The position numbers and the translations under genes are program-made. Of a stretch of DNA of 9,820 nucleotides, positions 1 through 7,780 are shown piece by piece (the first letter of the stretch is position 1; every line of letters starts with the position of its first letter). Source of the DNA: an uncultured Bacilli bacterium (GTDB lineage: Bacteria > Bacillota_I > Bacilli_A > RF39 > UBA660); assembly GCA_949746915.1 (NCBI GenBank), contig CATKEA010000117.1, positions 1 to 9,820 on the forward strand, given 5' to 3'. The notes under the pieces are model-generated. The model was not told where the DNA came from, did no database searches, and saw only the letters and a list, made by a program, of their open reading frames with translations.

Positions 1-720
1 ACTTGTTAAACTACTACAATTACAAAACATGGAATCCATACTTGTTACATTTCTCGTATCGAATGACGTTAAGTCTAAACTTGTTAAACTACTACAATTA
101 TAAAACATGGAACCCATACCTGTTACATTTCTCGTATCAAATGAGGTTAAATCTAAACTTGTTAAGCTCATACAACTTTCAAACATCCCACTCATATCTG
201 TCACATTTGAAGTATCAAACGAAGCTAAATTTAAACTTGTTAAACTACCACAACAACTAAACATATTACTCATATCTATTACCTTGGAAGTATTGAATGA
301 AGTCACATCTAAATCAGTTAAAACACTACAATTCAAAAACATATTATCCATTTCTTTTACATTCCCTGTATCAAAGTTAGACAAATCCAAACTTATTAAT
401 CCCACACACTCGTTAAACATACCAGTCATACTTGTTACATTTGAAGTAACAAATGAGGTTAAATTTAAACTTGTTAAACCTTCACATCCAGAAAACATAT
501 ACCACATACTTGTTACCTTACTGGTATCAAATGAGGCTAAATCTAGACTATTTAAGCCACGGCATCTTTCAAATATACTACCCATATTAGTTACCTGACT
601 TGTATCAAATGAGGTTAAATCTAAACTCGTTAAACTGCTACAGTTTGAAAACATAGCAAACATATTTGTCACTTTACTGGTATCAAACGAAGTCAAATCT
701 AAATCAGTTAAACTACTACA
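1..720 (-). repeat. 78-bp in-frame tandem repeats coding for DUF285 units
   Basis: Nine complete 78-bp units (720-643, 642-565, 564-487, 486-409, 408-331, 330-253, 252-175, 174-97, 96-19) and an 18-base start of a tenth. A degenerate unit precedes them at about 777-721. Every unit begins with a Cys codon and encodes 26 residues with LTSLDLTSFDTS-like cores. The downstream-most units are the most alike: comparing 2-79 with 80-157 gives 72 identical bases of 78. That suggests recent duplication towards the C-terminal side. The array probably continues past the left edge. Confidence 0.92.
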
Positions 721-1644
721 GAACAAGAACATACTATTCATATTAACCACATTGGAAGTATCTACATACTCTAATCCCTCTATTGTAGTTACCGATGCAC
801 TCATAAACAATGATGAACTATTTACAGGAAACTTAATTTTTCCATTAGCTTCTATATAAGTTGTTTTAAGATCAGGATTACTATTATCTACATAAGCCAT
901 AACACTCCTATCCTGATTAAAACTAATATCTATCCCTTCTACTCCAGCTACCCCTACTAAACTATCACGAAATATAATACGTTTACTATCCATCATAAAA
1001 GCATAATTATTAGTACTAGTATTTCTTTCCATCATCATATTCCTAGTATTAACTGGTGCATTATAAGAAGCAATAACTGTTATTTTACTATTTAACTCCT
1101 TATTAATAACACTATCTATTACAGGAGTATTTATATCAAACCATAATCTAAAATGAAATGTCTTAGCTTCCCTTGCACCTAACACCCCACTCTTTAACTT
1201 ATATGCACTTGTGGCATTATCTAATGTCTTTTCTACTAATTGCCTTTTACCTAAAGTTAAAGCTGACACAGCACCATCCTTTTCATTTAAATATTCCTTA
1301 ATATACTGTAAATCAGTAAATGTTGAATCGTTTAATATTTCTAAATTAATTTGATATCTAGCCTCACTATCACAAGTATTTGTTAAGGTAAACTCATAAG
1401 GAGTTAAATTTCTTCCCTCACTATCACTTATCGGGTAAGCCTCATCTAAAAAAATAGGATTAGTATCACTAAATTTAATTTCAAAACAAGATGATTTAAT
1501 AACATTCTCATCTGTCTGAACAAATAATATTTGCCATAAAGCATAACTAGTTCCAACTACTAAAGTAGAAATCAGCACAAATAACAAAAAAACAACTGCA
1601 GTAATACTTTTACTTCTTCTATCACCTTTTATAAATACATTCAT
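1..1644 (-). CDS. BspA-like (DUF285) repeat surface protein, partial (C-terminus beyond left edge)
   Basis: An open frame of 548 codons starts at ATG 1644-1642 and runs off the left edge without a stop. AGGAG at 1658-1654 lies 9 bases upstream of the start. Residues 1-13 are basic and residues 14-31 hydrophobic, followed by GTSYALW at 31-37, which resembles the SipW/TasA class of signal peptide. Residues about 50-195 look like a TasA-type beta-sandwich (LTPYEFTLTNT near 80-90, FRLWFDI near 165-171). Residues 222-308 match the region that usually precedes DUF285 repeats (SVMAYVDNS, IEGLEYVDTSNV). From residue 309 come nine full 26-residue repeats of the form CSSLTSLDLTSFDTSxVTxM plus an aromatic/MF tail, then a cut tenth. 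Such leucine-rich surface proteins are known in gut and host-associated bacteria as adhesion or interaction proteins. The export route and ligand are inferred, and any cell-wall anchor would be outside the window. Confidence 0.9.
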   Translation of the reverse strand, partial: MNVFIKGDRRSKSITAVVFLLFVLISTLVVGTSYALWQILFVQTDENVIKSSCFEIKFSDTNPIFLDEAYPISDSEGRNLTPYEFTLTNTCDSEARYQINLEILNDSTFTDLQYIKEYLNEKDGAVSALTLGKRQLVEKTLDNATSAYKLKSGVLGAREAKTFHFRLWFDINTPVIDSVINKELNSKITVIASYNAPVNTRNMMMERNTSTNNYAFMMDSKRIIFRDSLVGVAGVEGIDISFNQDRSVMAYVDNSNPDLKTTYIEANGKIKFPVNSSSLFMSASVTTIEGLEYVDTSNVVNMNSMFLFCSSLTDLDLTSFDTSKVTNMFAMFSNCSSLTSLDLTSFDTSQVTNMGSIFERCRGLNSLDLASFDTSKVTSMWYMFSGCEGLTSLNLTSFVTSNVTSMTGMFNECVGLISLDLSNFDTGNVKEMDNMFLNCSVLTDLDVTSFNTSKVIDMSNMFSCCGSLTSLNLASFDTSNVTDMSGMFESCMSLTSLDLTSFDTRNVTGMGSMFYNCSSLTSLDLTSFDTRNVTSMDSMFCNCSSLTS

Positions 1645-1679
1645 TAGCTAGATCTCCTATCTTATATTCCTCTACTTTA

Positions 1680-1709
1680 ATTATAACAAGTAACATAATC
1701 AAACCACAA
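1680..1709 (-). promoter_or_regulatory. Candidate sigma-A promoter of the surface-protein gene
   Basis: On the minus strand, TTGTGG (1709-1704) is followed after 18 bases by a perfect TATAAT (1685-1680). The -10 box is preceded by TGT, giving an extended -10 (TGTTATAAT). The start codon is 36 bases beyond the -10 box, leaving a short leader with the AGGAG site. This comes from pattern only. Confidence 0.6.
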
Positions 1710-1797
1710 GACTTTTTATAAAATATTAGAATGAATTTTTAAACACGCTTATCATCAAAAAAAATCACGCAAATTTACATAAAATCCCCATAAAACG

Positions 1798-1826
1798 TTG
1801 ACTTTTACCTATTGTTAATATATAAT
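1798..1826 (+). promoter_or_regulatory. rpsD promoter P1 (TTGACT-17-TATAAT)
   Basis: TTGACT at 1798-1803 and a perfect TATAAT at 1821-1826 are separated by the ideal 17 bases. Transcription would start near 1833 and leave an untranslated leader of about 155 bases before rpsD, long enough for autogenous control. Confidence 0.75.
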
Positions 1827-1883
1827 TAAAACCGCATATTCATTGAACAGCACTATTTTATATTATTAATGTGTTTTTTGAAA

Positions 1884-1910
1884 TTGACTAGTAACTATTG
1901 CTGTTATAGT
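1884..1910 (+). promoter_or_regulatory. Candidate second rpsD promoter P2 (extended -10)
   Basis: TGTTATAGT at 1902-1910 is an extended -10 element. TTGACT at 1884-1889 lies only 15 bases from the TATAGT hexamer, which is short, so the site would depend on the TGn extension. It would give a leader of about 70 bases. Confidence 0.4.
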
Positions 1911-1927
1911 AAAAATCTAAATAAAAA

Positions 1928-1981
1928 CTCCCTAATAATAGAAAAATAGATTTCAATGTTTATGAGAAAACATTGAGGAGG
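1928..1981 (+). promoter_or_regulatory. Structured rpsD leader: hairpin abutting the Shine-Dalgarno, possible S4 autoregulatory site
   Basis: A perfect 9-bp hairpin (arms 1953-1961 and 1968-1976, loop ATGAGA) ends on the first base of the AGGAGG at 1976-1981. Upstream, CTCC at 1928-1931 can pair with GGAG at 1977-1980, which would enclose the hairpin and mask the ribosome binding site. In B. subtilis the rpsD leader is known to bind S4 for feedback repression. That this leader does so is inferred from its position and pairing only. Confidence 0.45.
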
Positions 1982-1988
1982 AATTAAA

Positions 1989-2591
1989 ATGGCAAGATAT
2001 ACAGGGCCAAGTTACAAACAATCACGTAGAGTTGGATTTTCTACTTTAGAAAATGGAAAGGATATTGCAAGAAGACCTTATGGACCAGGACAACATGGTA
2101 ACCAACGTAAAGGTAAACTTTCTAACTATGGTGAACAATTAAAAGAAAAACAAAAAGTTAGATTTATGTATGGATTAAATGAAAAACAATTCAGAAAAAC
2201 TTTTAATGAGGCAGCAAAAATCAAAGGTATTCATGGTGAAAATTTCTTAAAACTACTTGAATCTCGTTTAGATAACCTAGTTTATCGTATGGGATTTGCT
2301 AACACTCGTCGTGCTGCTAGACAATTAGTAAACCATGGACATATCACTGTTGATGGTAACAAAGTTGACATTCCATCATTCAGAGTTAAAATTGGATCTA
2401 AAATTACATTAAAAGAAAATTCTAAAGATCATAAAGCTGCATTAGCTAGCTTAGAAAAAATTAACAAACGTGTTGAATTTGTAACATTTGATGACAGCAA
2501 AAAAGAAGGTACATTTGTTAGATTACCTGAAAGACATGAACTAAATGCTGATATCAACGAATCATTAATTGTTGAGTTCTATAACAGATAA
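1989..2591 (+). CDS. rpsD: 30S ribosomal protein S4
   Basis: This 200-residue protein has the normal length and full pattern of bacterial S4, a primary 16S rRNA binder that starts assembly of the small-subunit body. The N-terminal part (1-90) carries [17 protein letters not shown] and [10 protein letters not shown] and has no zinc-binding cysteines, as in the B. subtilis C-minus form. The S4 RNA-binding domain follows at about 91-150 ([30 protein letters not shown]). The C-terminal tail ends [16 protein letters not shown] at 1976-1981 stands 7 bases before the ATG. The gene is monocistronic here, with its own promoters upstream and a strong hairpin directly after the TAA stop, as is common for rpsD in Bacillota. 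Both neighbours are on the opposite strand. Confidence 0.98.
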   Translation: MARYTGPSYKQSRRVGFSTLENGKDIARRPYGPGQHGNQRKGKLSNYGEQLKEKQKVRFMYGLNEKQFRKTFNEAAKIKGIHGENFLKLLESRLDNLVYRMGFANTRRAARQLVNHGHITVDGNKVDIPSFRVKIGSKITLKENSKDHKAALASLEKINKRVEFVTFDDSKKEGTFVRLPERHELNADINESLIVEFYNR

Positions 2592-2616
2592 AAAAACTGG
2601 GAAATCCCAGTTTTTT
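2591..2616. terminator. Bidirectional intrinsic terminator between rpsD and the SecA-like gene
   Basis: The stem ACTGGG (2596-2601) / CCCAGT (2606-2611) has a four-base loop, with six A before it and eight T after it (2611-2618), extending the helix to about 11-12 bp. It starts at the last base of the rpsD stop. On the minus strand the same A run becomes a T run, so the hairpin can also stop transcription of the convergent SecA-like gene ending at 2629. Confidence 0.93.
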
Positions 2617-2628
2617 TTGTGCTTATCT

Positions 2629-5600
2629 TTATCTTTTTTTAGTACCAGCATCTTTAACAGGTTGATCAGGAATAACTCTCTGAATTTGTCCATCTGTCTT
2701 TCTAATATACTCATTAGCAGCATTAAGAAAAGACCTAGTAACACCATCCATAAACTCTTCAACAAAATCACCAAATGACTCCTCAGCAATAAACTCATAC
2801 TCAACATACATATCACCATGTGAAGAACCATGCTCAGTAAGTGACTGAGTATTAAGTGAAGCAATACGATGCCTATCCTTAGTAGAATCAACAAAATCAC
2901 ACCAAAAATCATCGCTTTCTTTAAGTACTTTCTCCTTAGCTAATGACTCAAAATCTGTAATATTATTTGTCTTATAAACACGTAACCTATTACGAGCAGA
3001 TGACTGCAAAAACAATTTCAATTGATCTTTAGTAATATTCGTATCCCTAAAACACTCAGAAGTTGTTAAAATATTCATATATTTCTCTTCAACAGTTCTT
3101 AACTGATCCTCTGTAACATCAGAAGATGGCACAAGTTTATCAACAGTTGCATTAATACTAGCAGACATTAAATTATTAAGCCTAACCTCCATATCATCAC
3201 ATTCCAGTATTTCATCACGAAAATTATAATAAGCTGTTCTATCTTTATCATCAATAGCATCAAGACGATACTGTGATTCCCTAGCTCTCTCATCATCACT
3301 AGAAATATTTAATTGGATTTTAGCAATCAACTGTTGTACTAATTTACTACCCTTAGTAATAGAAGCAGCCTTATATTGAGCAAGTTTATCAGGTCGTAAA
3401 CCTGTTTTAAAAAATCTATCATCTAAAGAAACAATAAATTTACTCTGACCATTTTCACCATTTCTTGCACAACGTCCAATCAATTGATCCTGCACTCTAC
3501 TAGAACGACTGATCTCTGTACCAAGAATATAAAGACCACCTAAAGAATTTACCTTCTCTGCTTCCAATCTTTGTAATTCCGTTGCATTTTCTTTTTCTTT
3601 GTTATAAACAGCTAAATAACCACGATATTCTTGACTAGAAACATTCTTTCTTTGACACCTATCCAAAAATTCATTAGCACGATGATTAATCATCTTTCTC
3701 TTCAATTTATTAAGTTCTTCATTATATCTTTCAAGTTCTATACTAGAACCTTTACCTTTTTCCAAATTTCTGATTCTTTCACGATCAGCTTTAGCTTTAC
3801 TACTATCACTAGAATCAATATGAATAGCACGATATAAATACTTAGCCTGATCAACAACATCAGATACATCAATACTCTTAATCGCATAAGTTCTCATTGC
3901 ATTAGAAGTCAAAATCCTATCTTCAACTGTACCACCTAATTTTATATCTGTACCACGTCCAGCCATTGGTGTAACAATAGTAACAGCACCAAGTCGTCCT
4001 GCCTCTCCAATAACCCTAGCTTCCTCAAAATCGTTACGAGCACTTAAAGAATTATGAGATATACCATGTACCTTAAGAATTCTACTTAACTTTTCACAAT
4101 CATCAACAGTATCAACCCCTACAATAACTGGCTGTCCTGTCTTACGACATGCTAAAATTTGATTAACAATCGCATCATATTTCTCCTGAGATGAAGAATA
4201 TAAATCCACACCAAGATCTTTTCTTTTAGAAGGAAGTCTACGTGGAACTTGTACAACTCCAAGACTATATAATTTATTAAATTCCTTTTCTGCTTGCTTT
4301 ACAGTACCACTTAATCCAGAACGCTTCTTATATAGCTTAAAAAAGCTAGGATAAGTAATACTACCAATACTCCTTGTTTCGCTAGTAATACTAAGCCTTT
4401 CCTTTGCTTCAATTGCTTGATGTAATCCCTGTTCCAACTTACTATCTGGAAGAATTCTTGCCGTATTACTATCAACTAATTTTATCTCACCATCAACAAT
4501 TTCATAATCTTTCCCATATTTATAACAATTATTAGCAATTAAAGCTTTTTTCACATACATCAAAAAAGTATTCGGACCATCATAAACAATATCTTCCAAT
4601 CTATCATCAGGAACTTTATAATTCATATCATAAGCTTTTACTATACCATTTTTATCTTTTAACTTTATTTTTCTAAATTCCTGTAAATGAGGATTTCTCG
4701 CCAAAAAACGATAAAACTTTTTTAAACCTTCATCTGTTATATCAGCATTATAATCACTAAAACTGCTATATGAATCAAAATGATAATTATTCTTAGGTAA
4801 ATATCCATCACTAAGTAATTTTTGAATACCACTATTAAAACTTGAAATACTAGAATTTAATGAGTAATTTTTAAGACTTTCTACAAATCTCTGAGCTTCT
4901 ATATAAACAGTATCACTCATATCAATATTACCAGATAACACAAAAGGATTCTTAGCATCATCAATCAAAGAAGAATCTATTTCATCTAAAATAACATAGT
5001 TCAAACCACGTAAAATTTTATTTCTTTTATCAATAACATTGTTATCTTTCAAATAAGAAAAAGCAAGAGCACTTGGAGTCGTATAAACAATATCTTTTTT
5101 AAACTCTTCCCTTAATTTATCATCTTGTTCTCTTCCTGACAAAAAATTTCCATTCTCATCCCTAGCAACAGCACATCCAACACTAACACCAAGCATATTT
5201 AAAATATCCTTAACCTCTTCACTATCCCTTTGTGCCAAATATTCATTAGAAGTAACAATATGAACACCTTTACCTGTTAAAGAATTTAAATATGCCGAAG
5301 CAATAAGTGCCAGAGTCTTACCTTCACCAGTTTTCATTTCAGCAATATTTCCATCATTCAAAACACAACTAGCTGTAAGTTGTGTATCAAATAAACTTTT
5401 ACCAGTCATCTTCTTTATTACTGCCTTTACTAAAGCATAAGCATCAGGAAGTAATGAATCTAAATCACCAGTTTCCTCATATCTTTCTTTAAAAGACTCA
5501 GTAATTGCTTTATAGCTTTGAATATCTATATTCTCATACTTTGAATATCTAGAATTTATAACATCGAGTATCTTTTTAATTTTCTTCAACTCATGAAGTG

Positions 5601-5634
5601 AAAAAGTATCTAACAATTTTTCCAAAGTATTCAT
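2629..5634 (-). CDS. secA: Divergent SecA-family preprotein translocase ATPase (SecA2-like)
   Basis: This 1001-residue ATPase is clearly SecA-like. It shows TGEGKT (102-107, Walker A), LDEIDS (216-221, Walker B), a preprotein-binding region with GLHQAIEAKE near 403-412, GRGTDIKLG (559-567), and GTE...QLIGRCARNGE (705-727). SecA drives unfolded proteins through SecYEG at the membrane. Several normally near-invariant stretches are altered. The YGTNNEFGFDYL region reads YTTPSALAFSYL (185-196), and RGRSGRQGD reads IGRCARNGE. About 130 charged, probably helical residues (568-697) separate motifs that are about 8 to 45 residues apart in ordinary SecA. The C-terminal zinc-binding motif is absent; the protein ends KKR. 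An accessory SecA2 is the best reading, although no SecY2 or Asp genes are nearby. ATG 5634 is chosen because AGAGAG (5649-5644) sits 9 bases upstream. A TTG at 5643 would add three residues but directly abuts that site. Confidence 0.88.
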   Translation of the reverse strand: MNTLEKLLDTFSLHELKKIKKILDVINSRYSKYENIDIQSYKAITESFKERYEETGDLDSLLPDAYALVKAVIKKMTGKSLFDTQLTASCVLNDGNIAEMKTGEGKTLALIASAYLNSLTGKGVHIVTSNEYLAQRDSEEVKDILNMLGVSVGCAVARDENGNFLSGREQDDKLREEFKKDIVYTTPSALAFSYLKDNNVIDKRNKILRGLNYVILDEIDSSLIDDAKNPFVLSGNIDMSDTVYIEAQRFVESLKNYSLNSSISSFNSGIQKLLSDGYLPKNNYHFDSYSSFSDYNADITDEGLKKFYRFLARNPHLQEFRKIKLKDKNGIVKAYDMNYKVPDDRLEDIVYDGPNTFLMYVKKALIANNCYKYGKDYEIVDGEIKLVDSNTARILPDSKLEQGLHQAIEAKERLSITSETRSIGSITYPSFFKLYKKRSGLSGTVKQAEKEFNKLYSLGVVQVPRRLPSKRKDLGVDLYSSSQEKYDAIVNQILACRKTGQPVIVGVDTVDDCEKLSRILKVHGISHNSLSARNDFEEARVIGEAGRLGAVTIVTPMAGRGTDIKLGGTVEDRILTSNAMRTYAIKSIDVSDVVDQAKYLYRAIHIDSSDSSKAKADRERIRNLEKGKGSSIELERYNEELNKLKRKMINHRANEFLDRCQRKNVSSQEYRGYLAVYNKEKENATELQRLEAEKVNSLGGLYILGTEISRSSRVQDQLIGRCARNGENGQSKFIVSLDDRFFKTGLRPDKLAQYKAASITKGSKLVQQLIAKIQLNISSDDERARESQYRLDAIDDKDRTAYYNFRDEILECDDMEVRLNNLMSASINATVDKLVPSSDVTEDQLRTVEEKYMNILTTSECFRDTNITKDQLKLFLQSSARNRLRVYKTNNITDFESLAKEKVLKESDDFWCDFVDSTKDRHRIASLNTQSLTEHGSSHGDMYVEYEFIAEESFGDFVEEFMDGVTRSFLNAANEYIRKTDGQIQRVIPDQPVKDAGTKKR

Positions 5635-5660
5635 AAGAACCAACTCTCTTTATCTTTAAT

Positions 5661-5687
5661 ATTATAATAATATCATATTTTTGACAA
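5661..5687 (-). promoter_or_regulatory. Candidate promoter of the SecA-like gene
   Basis: On the minus strand, TTGTCA (5687-5682) and TATAAT (5666-5661) lie upstream of the ATG at 5634. The spacing is only 15 bases, below the preferred 17, so the site is plausible but not certain. It overlaps the T run of the weak terminator of the gene upstream. Confidence 0.4.
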
Positions 5688-5689
5688 AG

Positions 5690-5712
5690 AAAAAAGTAGT
5701 TTATCTCTACTT
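5690..5712 (-). terminator. Weak intrinsic terminator after the propeller gene
   Basis: On the minus strand, AAGTAG (5712-5707, including the TAG stop) pairs with CTACTT (5699-5694) across a seven-base loop. The helix runs into TTTTTT (5695-5690). The six-pair, AT-rich stem is weak, so read-through into the SecA-like gene is likely at some level. Confidence 0.45.
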
Positions 5713-7734
5713 CTTCATTAAAATTCTAAAACGATAATCAACTTTTATTAATTTACTTATAAAATCACTACCATTATCATGTTCTGTTTTAATATTACTA
5801 TCTTTGCTATTACTATAACCAACCATATATACATTACTTCCATCAGTAATAAGATCTAGCATATTATCATCTGAACTTCCTCCAAAAACCTCTTTACGAT
5901 TAATAACAAGATCTGTATCACATTTTATTAACATAGCTGTAATTTTCCCATCTTTACTAGATACTCTTAAACCACTATCATTACTAGAAGTACTACCTGC
6001 TAAATATAAATACCCACCAAAATAAACGACTGCATTGTACCGATCATGACCACTACCACCAAAGAGCTTCTCTTTTCTAACTTCGCCATCTAAAGAATAT
6101 TTTACAATTATAGCATCAGTATTATTAGTATTTCTAATACTTTTTTCATCATTTTGTTCTTTTTCAGATAAAATTTTCTTACTTCCAACAACATAAAGAT
6201 TTTTTCCATCAGTTGTAATAGAAGAGAATCCTAATCTATCAGTATAACTATAATTCTTGTGGAAAACATATTTTCCATTACTAGAAAACTTTACTAAAAC
6301 ACCTGTATCCTTAGAATCTTTACCAACAACATAATAATTATCTCCAACACGAATAACATCATTAAAATTACCTGATTTATTTCCTCCATGATTACTAGAC
6401 CATACTATTTCACCATCAAAATCGTACTTAACAATAATTCCTCCACCAGTTGTATGATTACCCATCTCCATATTTTCATATATGCTTTGACCAACAACTA
6501 CTAAACCATCATCAACCAAAATTATTTTATTAAATCTAGTATCAGAAAGAACACTATAAGATTTTTCCCAAAGTTTTTTTCCATCTAAAGAATATTTGAC
6601 TAATATTGCATCTCTAACATGATTCTCAACTTGCTTTTTAGAAAATTCACTACTACCAACAACATAGTAACCATCAGCAGTTGCGACCACCGAGTTAAAA
6701 GTACTATTAATTCCTCTATCATATTGAATCTCCAACTCTAATTTACCACGTTTATCATATCTAACTAAACGACCCTTTTCAATACGATCAGTTTTTTCAT
6801 AATTTTGACTATATTTAAAATAACTACTACCAACTGAAACAAGTGAAGTATTATCTAAAATAATCGAATTTAATGCATCATATGAATTATCTCCAACATT
6901 AAAAACCTTCATATAAGCAAACATACCAAATTCAATTACTAAAACTACTACGCATAACAGAGCTATCCCTTTTAAAATGCCTTTATACTTCTTATACTTA
7001 ATTTCTCTTTCTAATTGGCTAGGACTACTATAAATACTTTTTGCTGACTTCTTCTTTTTCGTTTTACCTTTATTCTTGTCAAAAGTAATTCCTTTATTTT
7101 TTACAGACTTTTGTTTATTGGAAGATTTCTTTTTAGAATTGGCTTTCTTAGTCTTAATTTTATCATTTTTAATCTTTTTCTTTAGGTTATCCCTAGAATT
7201 AAATTTAACTTTTTTTCTCAAATCACTAAAAACTGCCAATATATCTTTTCTTATCTTACCAAACTTATTTTTCTTAACCTTATCAACATCGCTACTTTCT
7301 AACTTATCAACAAAATTATCATCTTTTTTTTCTTCTTTCTCAAAAGAAATATCTCCATCTTTAAGCTCTTCCTTTTGGACTTCTATCTTAACTTCAACAT
7401 TTTTTTGATTATCAAGATTTATACTTTCTAAAGACTTTTCCTTTTGATTATCTAAATCTAAATTAACATCAACATTAACTTCCACTTTTTCATTTTCAAT
7501 AGCAGGAAGATTAATTTCGACACTTTTCTTCTCAATTTCTACTTTTTTTGGTGGATTTTTCTTAACTACAGTGGCACTTTTCCTAGGTACAGACTTCTTC
7601 TTATTAGAAGACACTTTAGCACTAGAAGTTCCTTTTTTATTTTTTACACTAAGATTTTTTTTCTTTAAATCCTCAACTGTTAATTTCTTTTGGTTTTTAT
7701 TTAAAGAACCACTCTTTTTTTTCTTATTTGCCAT
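5707..7734 (-). CDS. Lysine-rich single-pass membrane protein with predicted seven-bladed beta-propeller
   Basis: This 675-residue protein has no family name I can give with confidence. Residues 1-62 are basic, 63-157 acidic, and 158-252 strongly basic (many KK runs), all probably disordered. One hydrophobic helix spans about 253-275. The lysines before it predict the N-terminus inside and the C-terminus outside. Residues 283-675 hold seven repeats of about 45-65 residues. Each has a strand ending in VG or AG (near 301, 357, 412, 468, 514, 577, 636) and then a LVKYSLDGK-like strand (near 323, 378, 434, 480, 543, 602, 662). This fits a seven-bladed propeller of the PQQ/Kelch-like kind. AAGGTGGTGA (7750-7741) is a near-perfect ribosome binding site 6 bases before the ATG. 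It follows tyrS by 46 bases and precedes the SecA-like gene. A role in surface binding, or as partner or cargo of that ATPase, is conjecture. Confidence 0.85.
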   Translation of the reverse strand: MANKKKKSGSLNKNQKKLTVEDLKKKNLSVKNKKGTSSAKVSSNKKKSVPRKSATVVKKNPPKKVEIEKKSVEINLPAIENEKVEVNVDVNLDLDNQKEKSLESINLDNQKNVEVKIEVQKEELKDGDISFEKEEKKDDNFVDKLESSDVDKVKKNKFGKIRKDILAVFSDLRKKVKFNSRDNLKKKIKNDKIKTKKANSKKKSSNKQKSVKNKGITFDKNKGKTKKKKSAKSIYSSPSQLEREIKYKKYKGILKGIALLCVVVLVIEFGMFAYMKVFNVGDNSYDALNSIILDNTSLVSVGSSYFKYSQNYEKTDRIEKGRLVRYDKRGKLELEIQYDRGINSTFNSVVATADGYYVVGSSEFSKKQVENHVRDAILVKYSLDGKKLWEKSYSVLSDTRFNKIILVDDGLVVVGQSIYENMEMGNHTTGGGIIVKYDFDGEIVWSSNHGGNKSGNFNDVIRVGDNYYVVGKDSKDTGVLVKFSSNGKYVFHKNYSYTDRLGFSSITTDGKNLYVVGSKKILSEKEQNDEKSIRNTNNTDAIIVKYSLDGEVRKEKLFGGSGHDRYNAVVYFGGYLYLAGSTSSNDSGLRVSSKDGKITAMLIKCDTDLVINRKEVFGGSSDDNMLDLITDGSNVYMVGYSNSKDSNIKTEHDNGSDFISKLIKVDYRFRILMKK

Positions 7735-7780
7735 ACAAAATCACCACCTTTATAATAGCATTTTAAATGAAAAAAGAAAA

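Larger units (their letters stand above)
1645..1988. other. Divergent intergenic region between the surface-protein gene and rpsD
   Basis: These 344 bases hold no credible gene. The left end carries the ribosome binding site and promoter of the minus-strand surface protein. From 1798 rightwards there are two tandem promoters and the untranslated leader of rpsD. Positions about 1710-1797 are AT-rich with short A and T runs, and no further structure was recognised there. Confidence 0.8.

Noticed and set aside
3..598. Two overlapping plus-strand open frames with repetitive Asn/Leu- and Val/Ser-rich translations
   Set aside because: They lie antisense to the 78-bp coding repeats. A repeat length divisible by three keeps other frames open too. 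The minus-strand product is a recognisable DUF285 protein with a start and ribosome binding site.
1..720. Regularly spaced repeats resembling a CRISPR array
   Set aside because: The units are contiguous, 78 bp, diverge gradually, have no unique spacers and stay in frame with a known protein repeat.
2565..2912. Leu/Ile-rich minus-strand frame and a short plus-strand frame near the end of the SecA-like gene
   Set aside because: Both overlap the conserved SecA-like reading frame and the terminator; their composition is the usual shadow of AT-rich DNA.
5681..5686. TTGACA on the plus strand, a consensus -35 box
   Set aside because: It points into the antisense of the propeller gene with no -10 box at proper distance. 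It is half of a TTTGACAAA-like near-palindrome, and the minus-strand TTGTCA is the more useful reading.
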